Source of the DNA: Armatimonadota bacterium
GTDB taxonomy: Bacteria; Vulcanimicrobiota; JACPDS01
Length of the DNA stretch: 7,251 nt
Direction: 5' to 3'
Assembly: GCA_016183885.1 (NCBI GenBank)
Contig: JACPDS010000037.1
Location: forward strand, 8,829-16,079
In this document: piece after piece, positions 1-6,043 of the stretch
Layout of the letters: each line of letters begins with the position of its first letter
Position numbering within the stretch: the first letter of the stretch is position 1
Notes under the pieces: model-generated
What the model saw: the letters and a program-made list of their open reading frames with translations, nothing else
Told to the model about the DNA's origin: nothing
Database searches by the model: none
Translations under genes and position numbers: made by a program

Positions 1-832
1 TAAGCTTTCCTTCTCTTAGCTGTAAAATTACTATGGATGTCATCGCGCCATGCAATTTTAAAAAAATAAAATCAGCATCTATATTTTGTTTAAAAATAAT
101 TTTTTGTTTTAAAGAAACCTGCTTTAGGGCTCTTAACATATCTAAGAAGATTTGACATTTTTCAAAATTTAATTTTTTACTTTCTGAGTCTATTTGCAGA
201 TTTAATTCTTTAATAATTTTATCAGTGCGCCCTTCTAAAAAACTAATAGTTTTCTTTACTAATTCTTTATACGTAATAGGATCAATTTTTAAAATGCAGG
301 GAGCGCTGCATAGATTTAACTGGTAATCAAGACAAGCCTTGATATTTTTTTTGGGCAGGTTAAATTTACAGGTTCTTATTTTAAATATATTTTTAATTAA
401 ATTTAAAGTGATTTTAAGAGCTTTGGCGTTAGTATAAGGTCCAAAAAGATAAGATTTTATTTTTTTATGCGTTTTTCTGGTAATACAAATTCTAGGATAT
501 AGTTCATTTTGGGTAATTTCAATGTAAGGGAAGTTTTTATCGTCTTTTAAACGAATATTAAAATAAGGGTGATATTTTTTTATTAAGTTTAGTTCTAAGA
601 TTAAAGCTTCTATTGGAGAATCGGTTACAATATATTCTAAACTTCGAATTTTTTCTAAGAGTTTTGATTTTTTTAAATCATTATTTTTATAAGTATAATT
701 CTTAATTCTTTTAGCTAGTGAATTAGCTTTGCCAATATAAATTATTTGATCATTTTGATTCTTAAAAAGATAAACGCCCGGTAAGTCGGGTAAATTCCTT
801 AATTTATCCGACTGCGAATTTATATTTATAAT
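1..832 (-). CDS. uvrC: UvrABC excinuclease subunit C, N-terminal part (3' end beyond window)
   Basis: UvrC makes the incisions on either side of a DNA lesion in nucleotide excision repair, working with UvrB in the cytoplasm. About 277 residues are visible, counted from the ATT at 832-830. The GIY-YIG nuclease domain covers about residues 14-95, with GVY (19-21) and YIGK (32-35). Tyr21, Tyr32, Lys35, Arg42 and Glu80 align with the known catalytic and metal-binding residues of Thermotoga UvrC. Four cysteines (155, 167, 175, 179) match the spacing of the iron-sulfur cluster ligands described in E. coli UvrC. A UVR (UvrB-binding) helix pair lies at about 205-240. The C-terminal RNase H-like endonuclease and HhH domains lie beyond the left edge. 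The start is uncertain: the frame is open back to a TAG at 838-836, but no ATG, GTG or TTG occurs before residue 232. ATT at 832 or ATA at 829 or 823 are the only near-cognate choices ahead of the domain. The 5' end overlaps the zinc-ribbon gene's stop. The family call is firm; the start is not. Confidence 0.93.
   Translation of the reverse strand, partial: MININSQSDKLRNLPDLPGVYLFKNQNDQIIYIGKANSLAKRIKNYTYKNNDLKKSKLLEKIRSLEYIVTDSPIEALILELNLIKKYHPYFNIRLKDDKNFPYIEITQNELYPRICITRKTHKKIKSYLFGPYTNAKALKITLNLIKNIFKIRTCKFNLPKKNIKACLDYQLNLCSAPCILKIDPITYKELVKKTISFLEGRTDKIIKELNLQIDSESKKLNFEKCQIFLDMLRALKQVSLKQKIIFKQNIDADFIFLKLHGAMTSIVILQLREGKL
784..813 (-). repeat. Imperfect inverted repeat (hairpin) at the 5' end of uvrC
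   Basis: Read on the minus strand, AGTCGGATAAATT (813-801) is followed by the four-base loop AAGG (800-797) and then AATTTACCCGACT (796-784). The arms pair over 13 positions with a single A-C mismatch (807 with 790). In the mRNA this hairpin begins about 20 bases downstream of the possible ATT/ATA start region of uvrC, inside its first codons. No U-tract follows, so it does not look like an intrinsic terminator. A role in translation initiation or recoding is only an inference, and chance in AT-rich coding DNA is possible. Confidence 0.55.
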
Positions 833-981
833 TGTCTAAAATTTTCTCCATTACAGGTTGGGCAGGCAGGAAGAATAAAATCTTCCATAGGAAGAGGCAG
901 GGTGATTATATCTTCGCAATTTACACATTGATAATTACCTTCATCTACTTTATCCCCTGAATGGAAAATTTTAAGTTTCAT
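826..981 (-). CDS. Small double-CxxC zinc-ribbon protein (51 aa)
   Basis: This short reading frame encodes 51 residues, starting at ATG 981-979 and ending at TAA 828-826. It begins MKLKIFHSGDKVDEG, and Cys19-x2-Cys22 and Cys40-x2-Cys43 form a rubredoxin-like zinc-ribbon knuckle pair. This matches the common family of small zinc-ribbon proteins with a 'G-x-Y-x-C-x-x-C ... P-x-C-P-x-C' layout, whose biochemical role is mostly unknown. A good ribosome-binding site (AAGAGGT, 997-991) lies 9 bases before the ATG, which supports translation. It sits 18 bases after the second S41 protease gene, and its last codons overlap the start region of uvrC, so it is probably co-transcribed with both. It could be a regulatory or nucleic-acid-binding zinc ribbon; no specific function is assigned. 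Confidence 0.82.
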   Translation of the reverse strand: MKLKIFHSGDKVDEGNYQCVNCEDIITLPLPMEDFILPACPTCNGENFRQL

Positions 982-999
982 TCTTTTTTTACCTCTTGT

Positions 1000-2400
1000 C
1001 TATGCCATTTTTAATTTTAAATTCTCAAAATTAGAAAATGAGTTTAAGAATTTAAAATTTATTTTACCGCCAGCTTTTTTTTCTAAATATTGAAAGGCTT
1101 TTTTTAATTGTAAATCTTGAGAAGTGCCGATTAAATTTGGGTCTGTTTTTATTTCAATATCCGGCATAATACCTTTTTTATTAATATCTCTTCCCTGCGG
1201 GGTTAGGTAATGGGCAATTGTGTATTTTAAAGCTCCTCCATCCTGGAATTCATAAATTGTTTGCACGCTACCTTTCCCATAGGTTTTTTCGCCGATTAAA
1301 ATTCCAATTTTCGTATCTTGAACAGCCCCTGCCACAATTTCTGAAGCGCTGGCGCTAAAGTTATTAATTAATACTACCAAGGGCAGTTTAATTGATTTAA
1401 ATTCATAAGAACGATAAGGTTCTTTTTGCCCTGAGCGATAATTTACCACTTGCACAACTAAACTTCCTCTTGGCAAAAATTTGCTGCAAATATCTACAGC
1501 TGAAGTAATATAACCTCCTCCGTTATTTCTTAAATCTAAAATTATTCCTTGGGCATTTTTTTTAATTAGCTTTTTCAGGGCGTCTTTAAATTCCGCGTTA
1601 GTGTCCTGCCCAAATACCCGTAATTTAATATAGCCTATTTTTTTATTTAAAAGTTTAGGAACAGCTGATTTAACATGGATAAATTGTCTTTTAAGAATAA
1701 AATCCCTGGCAATTTCATTTTTTCTTCTTATATTTAAATTTACTTCGGTGCCTATTTTACCTCTTATTTTTTTTACCGCCACATCAAGATCCATTCCCTT
1801 AGTTGATTCAGCATTAATTTTTAAAATTTGATCTCCCGACCTTAACCCTGCAATATATGCTGGAGTTTCTTCAATTGGTTCAACAACTGTGAGTTGATTA
1901 TTATTCTTTTTATCCAACTGGATAAAAACTCCTATCCCCCCAAAATTACCTCCACTCATTTGTTCATGAAGTATTTTATATTCTTTAGGTTCTAAAGCTA
2001 CTGAATAAGGATCATTATAAGGAGGTTTATTTAAGATAAACATCATTCCTTTAAGAGAGGCGTAAATTAAAGTATTTTGCGTGAATTTACCTCCATATTG
2101 ATTAACGATTTTTTCAAATCGATTTTTAAAATTTTGAATATTAGTGTTAAAATCTATATTTTTTGGCAAAGGCGGCAAATCTGTTTTAATTTTATTTTCT
2201 TTTAAAAGAGTATTTAATCCATCTATAGCTCCGTTTAGCAAAAGATTAGTATCAACTTTTTCAATATATTCCGTTTCAATTAATTTTAAAGTTTGAGAAA
2301 TTAATTTTACATTTAGTTCAAGGTCAGCTAATGATAGTTTAGATAAACTTAAGAATAAAATTAAGAAGATAATGATTATTCTATTTTTTATGTTTATCAT
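1000..2400 (-). CDS. ctpA: S41 carboxy-terminal processing protease, second tandem copy (466 aa)
   Basis: This is an exported serine protease of the CtpA/CtpB/Prc family, which trims or degrades envelope proteins from their C-termini. An N-terminal hydrophobic segment (about 7-25, ending SLSLA) looks like a signal peptide. A helical N-terminal region follows, then a PDZ domain (about 150-236, GGIGV and SGDQILKINA). The S41 core runs from about 255 to 420. The catalytic dyad is Ser351 in SASASE and Lys376 in GKGSVQ, 25 residues apart as in characterised members, with the supporting Gln380 present. The ATG at 2400 overlaps the stop of the first copy as ATGA, suggesting translational coupling, and AAGGA (2414-2410) lies 9 bases upstream of it. 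It ends at TAG 1002-1000, shortly after the S41 core, and lacks the C-terminal extension of the first copy. Substrates are unknown. The adjacent M23 hydrolase is a reasonable candidate from context and from known S41-M23 links in other bacteria. Confidence 0.93.
   Translation of the reverse strand: MINIKNRIIIIFLILFLSLSKLSLADLELNVKLISQTLKLIETEYIEKVDTNLLLNGAIDGLNTLLKENKIKTDLPPLPKNIDFNTNIQNFKNRFEKIVNQYGGKFTQNTLIYASLKGMMFILNKPPYNDPYSVALEPKEYKILHEQMSGGNFGGIGVFIQLDKKNNNQLTVVEPIEETPAYIAGLRSGDQILKINAESTKGMDLDVAVKKIRGKIGTEVNLNIRRKNEIARDFILKRQFIHVKSAVPKLLNKKIGYIKLRVFGQDTNAEFKDALKKLIKKNAQGIILDLRNNGGGYITSAVDICSKFLPRGSLVVQVVNYRSGQKEPYRSYEFKSIKLPLVVLINNFSASASEIVAGAVQDTKIGILIGEKTYGKGSVQTIYEFQDGGALKYTIAHYLTPQGRDINKKGIMPDIEIKTDPNLIGTSQDLQLKKAFQYLEKKAGGKINFKFLNSFSNFENLKLKMA
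1502..1542. repeat. 41-bp perfect repeat shared by the S41 paralogues, copy 2
   Basis: These 41 bases are identical, including every synonymous position, to 3070-3110 in the paralogue. They encode the conserved stretch LDLRNNGGGYITS with its flanking bases. Two further 24-base identical patches link the genes: 1336-1359 with 2907-2930 (catalytic-serine codons) and 1930-1953 with 3501-3524 (the GGNFGGIG segment at the start of the PDZ domain). The genes differ much more elsewhere. Confidence 0.85.
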
Positions 2401-3953
2401 TTTAATTTATCCTTCCCGAAAAAATTATTTAAATTAAAAATTAAAGTAGTCTTTTTACCTTCCAGGGTAGTTAATTCTACTTTGTCAGAAAAAAATCCCT
2501 CTTTATTTAATAAGAATTGATTTATTAAAATAATTTTTTTATTTTTTTTCCTAAAACTTTCAAGATATTTATATTTTTCATAAGAACTAGAAATTTTTAC
2601 CTCTTTTCCATGGGAATAAGAAGTTTCTTTAGATTCTGGAATTAGATTTTTTAAGAGAAAATCTATAGCTTTAAGTAATTGAAGATCGTTTTTTGTTTCT
2701 ATATTTTCCGGTTTCATTTTTATAATGATATCCGGTTCAATTCCCTTTTTATGAATATTTACCCCTAAAGGCGTAAAATAATGCGCGGTGGTAATTTTAA
2801 GCGCCGAACCGTCAGAAAGCGGGAAAATATTTTGAACACTGGCTTTGCCAAAGGTTTTAATTCCAATAATTGTGGCGGATTTTAATTCTTTTAAAGCTCC
2901 GGCGGTAATTTCTGAAGCGCTGGCGCTAAAATCATTAACTAATATCACGGCGGGCAAATGAGCGCGAAAATTAGGCGAAGATTTATAATCGCTTCGAGAA
3001 GTATGGCGGCCTTCCACGGTTACCACCAAACTATCTGTGGGAAGAAATTTACTGCAAACTTCAACTGCCGAAGTAATATAACCTCCTCCGTTATTTCTTA
3101 AATCTAAAATATAAGCTTTAATTTTATTAGCTTCAAAAAAATTTAAAGCTTCTTCAATTTCTTGATTTGTATTTTCGCCAAAAATTTTTAAATTAATATA
3201 TCCGATATTATCTTCTAATATTTTATATTTTAATGTTTTTACATGAATAATAGCTCTTCTTAAGATTAAATTAAAAGGGGTTTTCAGAGTAGGTCTTTTG
3301 ATGGTAATATTAATTTCAGTATCTACAGGTCCTCTTAACAAATTTTGAGCTTTTTCAATACTGATGCTTTTTGTGCTTATGCCGTTAATTTTAATAATCA
3401 TATCGCCTGATTTGATACCGGCTTTATAAGCGGGAGTCCCTTCAATAACTTCAAAGGCTGTAAGTTGATAATTATTCTTACGGTTTAGTTCAATATAAAT
3501 TCCTATCCCCCCAAAATTACCTCCGCTCATTTGTTCCGTTAAAATTTTATATTCTTTAGGACTAAAAAAAATAGTATGGGGATCGTCTAAAGATTTTAAT
3601 ATTTCTCTAATGATTTCATAGATTAATTCTTTTTGATTAAGAGCGGGATATTTAGCATAAACTAAATTATATTGGTTAAAAAGTTCGTCAATTTGCTCTT
3701 TTTCTGTTAAATTAAGGTCAACTTTTTTTAAAAAATCGGCATCCAGCTTATTTCTAATTAAATATTTTTTTATGCCGTCTACTGCTCCGCTAACAAGTTT
3801 CATTTGAGAAACTTCTTCAACGTATTCATATTTAATGGTTGAAATGATATTAGAAATTGAATTAAAACTTAAAGTATTTTTATCTTCTGAAGCAAAGGTT
3901 AAATTGGTAAAAAATAATAAAATTAAAATTATTAATAAAAATTTATTTTTCAA
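2397..3953 (-). CDS. ctpA: S41 carboxy-terminal processing protease, first tandem copy, TTG start (518 aa)
   Basis: A paralogue of the following gene with the same architecture: signal peptide (hydrophobic 5-20, likely cleavage after TFA at 21), helical region, PDZ domain (about 144-236, GGIGIYI and SGDMIIKING) and S41 core (about 248-412). The dyad is intact: Ser345 (SASASE), Lys370 (GKASVQ, where Ala replaces the usual Gly) and Gln374. A C-terminal extension of about 75 residues (445-518, Lys-rich and then beta-like) is absent from the second copy; I do not recognise it. The start is TTG at 3953-3951. I chose it because a strong ribosome-binding site GGAGGT (3964-3959) lies 5 bases upstream and the signal peptide follows directly. 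The gene starts 25 bases after the M23 gene, behind a near-consensus promoter. Its TGA stop overlaps the next ATG by 4 bases. Confidence 0.93.
   Translation of the reverse strand: MKNKFLLIILILLFFTNLTFASEDKNTLSFNSISNIISTIKYEYVEEVSQMKLVSGAVDGIKKYLIRNKLDADFLKKVDLNLTEKEQIDELFNQYNLVYAKYPALNQKELIYEIIREILKSLDDPHTIFFSPKEYKILTEQMSGGNFGGIGIYIELNRKNNYQLTAFEVIEGTPAYKAGIKSGDMIIKINGISTKSISIEKAQNLLRGPVDTEINITIKRPTLKTPFNLILRRAIIHVKTLKYKILEDNIGYINLKIFGENTNQEIEEALNFFEANKIKAYILDLRNNGGGYITSAVEVCSKFLPTDSLVVTVEGRHTSRSDYKSSPNFRAHLPAVILVNDFSASASEITAGALKELKSATIIGIKTFGKASVQNIFPLSDGSALKITTAHYFTPLGVNIHKKGIEPDIIIKMKPENIETKNDLQLLKAIDFLLKNLIPESKETSYSHGKEVKISSSYEKYKYLESFRKKNKKIILINQFLLNKEGFFSDKVELTTLEGKKTTLIFNLNNFFGKDKLK
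3070..3110. repeat. 41-bp perfect repeat shared by the S41 paralogues, copy 1
   Basis: Identical to 1502-1542 and in the same reading frame and protein context. It is a consequence of the tandem duplication, perhaps kept uniform by local gene conversion. Confidence 0.85.
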
Positions 3954-3958
3954 TATTT

Positions 3959-3964
3959 ACCTCC
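3959..3964 (-). promoter_or_regulatory. Strong ribosome-binding site deciding a TTG start
   Basis: GGAGGT on the minus strand lies 5 bases before TTG 3953-3951. The ATG that overlaps the Shine-Dalgarno region is out of frame with the protease, so this site decides the TTG start of the first S41 gene. Confidence 0.8.
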
Positions 3965-3972
3965 ATATTAAA

Positions 3973-4001
3973 ATTATACTAAAATTTACTATTAGGGTCA
4001 A
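3973..4001 (-). promoter_or_regulatory. Near-consensus sigma-70 promoter for the S41 tandem
   Basis: On the minus strand, TTGACC (4001-3996, 5 of 6 bases of the -35 consensus) is followed by exactly 17 bases and then a perfect TATAAT (3978-3973). Transcription would start near 3966, leaving a leader of about a dozen bases that holds the GGAGGT ribosome-binding site. The -35 element lies in the last codons of the M23 gene (Val-Asp-Pro) and the -10 element just past its TAG stop. It would let the two proteases, the zinc-ribbon protein and uvrC be expressed independently of ftsEX and the M23 gene. TATAAT alone is frequent in AT-rich DNA; the pairing, spacing and placement make this a good candidate. 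Confidence 0.65.
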
Positions 4002-5148
4002 CTGGAGTTCCGTTTTGTCTTACTTCAAAATGCAAATGAGGACCGGTGCTTGCCCCTGTGCTTCCTACCGCGGCAATTTTTTCTCCTTGTTTTACATTCT
4101 GGCCGGTTTTTGCGTATAAATTAGAACAATGTCCATATAAAGATGAAGTCCCTCCGCCATGATCGATTATGACTGTATAGCCATAACCTCCTAAATATCC
4201 GGCGTAAATCACTATGCCGTCTGCGCAGGCGTAAATTGGCGAACTATAATCAGCAGCTATATCAATTCCTGTATGAAATTTTATTCGCCCGTAAATAGGA
4301 TGATCTCTCCATCCAAAGCTCGAAGTCACATAATGAGAATTAAGCGGCCAGATAAAATCGGTGCTTTGATAAATATTTAAATTTTTATTTTGGTTTTGAG
4401 ATTCTCTAATTAAAGTTTGAATTTGTCTTTCTAATTCAACGCTGGAATGTTCTAATTCTACAATGTAATTAGAAATAGAATTTCTTTGCCAGATAACCTC
4501 ATTTAATAATTTTTGGCGGGTTAATTTTAGCGAGGAAAATAAATATTCTTTTTGAGACAATTCTTTAGTATTGTTTGAATAATCTTCAATTTTTACTTCA
4601 TAATCGGATTTTTGAATGGAAAAATTTTTTTCTTCAGAACGAATTTTTTCTAATAATTCTAAATCTGATTTTACAATTATTCTTAAAAAATCTAAACGTG
4701 TTAAAAAATCTGAGAAATCTTCAGATCCCAGTAAAGCGGTAATATAATTTAAGTGAGTATTTTCATAAATATCGCGCAAACGCTCTTTTAAAATAAGCCG
4801 ATGATTTTTTAAATTATTTTTTGTTTCAAGAAGTTTATTTTTTATCATCTTAAGTTCCAGTCTTGAGTGAATCAACTTAACTTTAACTGCTTCAAGATTT
4901 TCTTGGGTAATCTTTAGTTTATTTTGAGTAGTGTTCAATTGATGGGAAATTTCTTTTTCTCTTTGATTCATAATTTTAAATCTTAATCTTTGATAGCGAA
5001 TTTCTTTGTTGATTTGATGAAGTTTTTGTTTTGTTTGAATAATTTTATTTTTTAGCTTGGTTTTAGAAATCCCCGGATGAAGATTATTTAGAATTAAAAA
5101 TAAAAAGATAATTAAAAAAGTCAGGAGTTTTTTTTTAATGATATTCAT
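3979..5148 (-). CDS. Secreted coiled-coil M23 (LytM) peptidase, EnvC/PcsB-type FtsEX partner (389 aa)
   Basis: Predicted extracytoplasmic murein hydrolase, or activator of one, that works with FtsEX in cell-wall cleavage. Residues 8-22 form a hydrophobic export or anchor segment with no obvious AxA cleavage site. Residues 30-255 are long, charged coiled coils. A central segment (about 122-170, RLRDIYEN ... FSDFLTRLDFL) resembles the conserved hook region of EnvC/PcsB proteins. The C-terminal M23 domain is about 265-389. Its active site looks complete: His292 and Asp296 (HTGID), His340 (LYGH), His371 and His373 (GPHLHFE). It is therefore likely a true endopeptidase, unlike the degenerate LytM domain of E. 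coli EnvC. The start is ATG 5148-5146; an AGGAGC site (5166-5161) lies 12 bases upstream and overlaps the ftsX stop. The gap to ftsX is 16 bases. Lying directly behind ftsEX supports partnership with FtsX's extracellular loop. Confidence 0.92.
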   Translation of the reverse strand: MNIIKKKLLTFLIIFLFLILNNLHPGISKTKLKNKIIQTKQKLHQINKEIRYQRLRFKIMNQREKEISHQLNTTQNKLKITQENLEAVKVKLIHSRLELKMIKNKLLETKNNLKNHRLILKERLRDIYENTHLNYITALLGSEDFSDFLTRLDFLRIIVKSDLELLEKIRSEEKNFSIQKSDYEVKIEDYSNNTKELSQKEYLFSSLKLTRQKLLNEVIWQRNSISNYIVELEHSSVELERQIQTLIRESQNQNKNLNIYQSTDFIWPLNSHYVTSSFGWRDHPIYGRIKFHTGIDIAADYSSPIYACADGIVIYAGYLGGYGYTVIIDHGGGTSSLYGHCSNLYAKTGQNVKQGEKIAAVGSTGASTGPHLHFEVRQNGTPVDPNSKF

Positions 5149-5164
5149 TTAATTTAAATTGCTC

Positions 5165-6043
5165 CTAATGAATATGCAGGAATTTATTAATTGAAAAATA
5201 ACTGCCTAGAACCCCCACAATGATTCCTGTAAAAATTAAATTTATAGCCAGCTTTGACAAAATTATTGAGGGATTAATCAGGGGCAAAAAAGGAATTTCA
5301 TTTTGAATAACTTTGATAAAAAAAGGATAAGAAAAATTAAATAAAATAAAAGCCAGAGCCGATCCTATAAATCCTTGAAGAAGTCCTTCAATTATAAACG
5401 GCCAGCGGATAAACCAGTTAGCCGCTCCTACCAACTGCATAATTTTAATTTCCCGTCTGCGCGCCCAAACTGTCAGGCGGATGGTGTTGCTTACCACAAA
5501 TAAAGCAGCTGTAAATAATAAAATAATTATGAAATATCCCAGCAGGTGCACCGCCCAATTTAAAGTAATAATTTTTTCACTTACCCCTTCTCCATAATTT
5601 ACTTTTCCTACTCCGGGAAGTTTTTTAAAAGTATTGGCTGTTTCTTTCATATCTTTAAAATTTTTGAGTTTAATTTCAAAATAATCCGGCAGAGGATTGC
5701 CTTTTAAACTAGTAATGTTAATTTGATTTTTCAATCTTTTTTGCAGAATTTTCAAGGCTTCCTCATTGGAAATAAATTTAAAGCCGGATATTTTATGATT
5801 ATTTAAAAATTTATTTTTTAAATAATCAATTTCTTTATTAGAGATATCTTTTTTTAAACGGACCACTATTTGCAATTCATTAGTTAAACTTTGCGAAAAA
5901 TAATTTAAATTTGAAACAATTATAAAAAAGACGCCTATAATAAGGGAAAGAATCAATACTGTAGAAATTGCCGCTAAATTCATTAAAAGATTTCGACGTA
6001 TATTAAAATAAACTTCTCTTAGAAAATACCACCAGCTAGACAC
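5165..6043 (-). CDS. ftsX: Cell-division ABC transporter permease FtsX, GTG start (292 aa)
   Basis: FtsX is the membrane half of the FtsEX complex, which transmits ATP-dependent conformational change across the membrane to peptidoglycan hydrolases. The expected layout is present: cytoplasmic N-terminus, TM1 (about 24-46), a large extracytoplasmic domain (about 50-160), TM2 (163-187), a cytoplasmic stretch with the conserved REIKIMQLVGA motif (198-207), TM3 (about 215-237), an outer loop and TM4 (about 263-284). The length is typical. The start is GTG 6043-6041, 8 bases inside the end of ftsE; GAGG upstream (GAGGTTAAAAGTG) supports it, and the overlap suggests coupled translation giving matched subunit amounts. 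The gene stops at TAG 5167-5165. The extracytoplasmic loop is the probable docking site for the coiled coil of the M23 protein encoded next. Confidence 0.95.
   Translation of the reverse strand: MSSWWYFLREVYFNIRRNLLMNLAAISTVLILSLIIGVFFIIVSNLNYFSQSLTNELQIVVRLKKDISNKEIDYLKNKFLNNHKISGFKFISNEEALKILQKRLKNQINITSLKGNPLPDYFEIKLKNFKDMKETANTFKKLPGVGKVNYGEGVSEKIITLNWAVHLLGYFIIILLFTAALFVVSNTIRLTVWARRREIKIMQLVGAANWFIRWPFIIEGLLQGFIGSALAFILFNFSYPFFIKVIQNEIPFLPLINPSIILSKLAINLIFTGIIVGVLGSYFSINKFLHIH

Noticed and set aside
804..851. Programmed +1 frameshift as the normal route to UvrC
   Set aside because: The GGA-TAA site lacks the features of the well-known prfB slip site, and no ribosome-binding site precedes ATG 851. 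It is kept only as an alternative to rare-codon initiation or a sequencing indel.
905..934. Possible promoter for uvrC inside the zinc-ribbon gene (TTATCA, 18 bases, TATAAT)
   Set aside because: The -10 is perfect but the -35 matches only 4 of 6 and the spacing is 18. Such matches are expected by chance in this AT-rich sequence, so it is not called.
1935..1941. Run of six C (six G in the mRNA) in the S41 genes as a phase-variation tract
   Set aside because: Six bases is short, both copies have it, and it simply encodes the conserved Gly-Gly of the PDZ start (GGG GGG).
3835..4119. 94-residue plus-strand open frame
   Set aside because: It lies opposite the 3' end of the M23 gene and the 5' end of the S41 gene, both strongly supported. 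Its composition is that of antisense AT-rich DNA and it has no recognisable domain.
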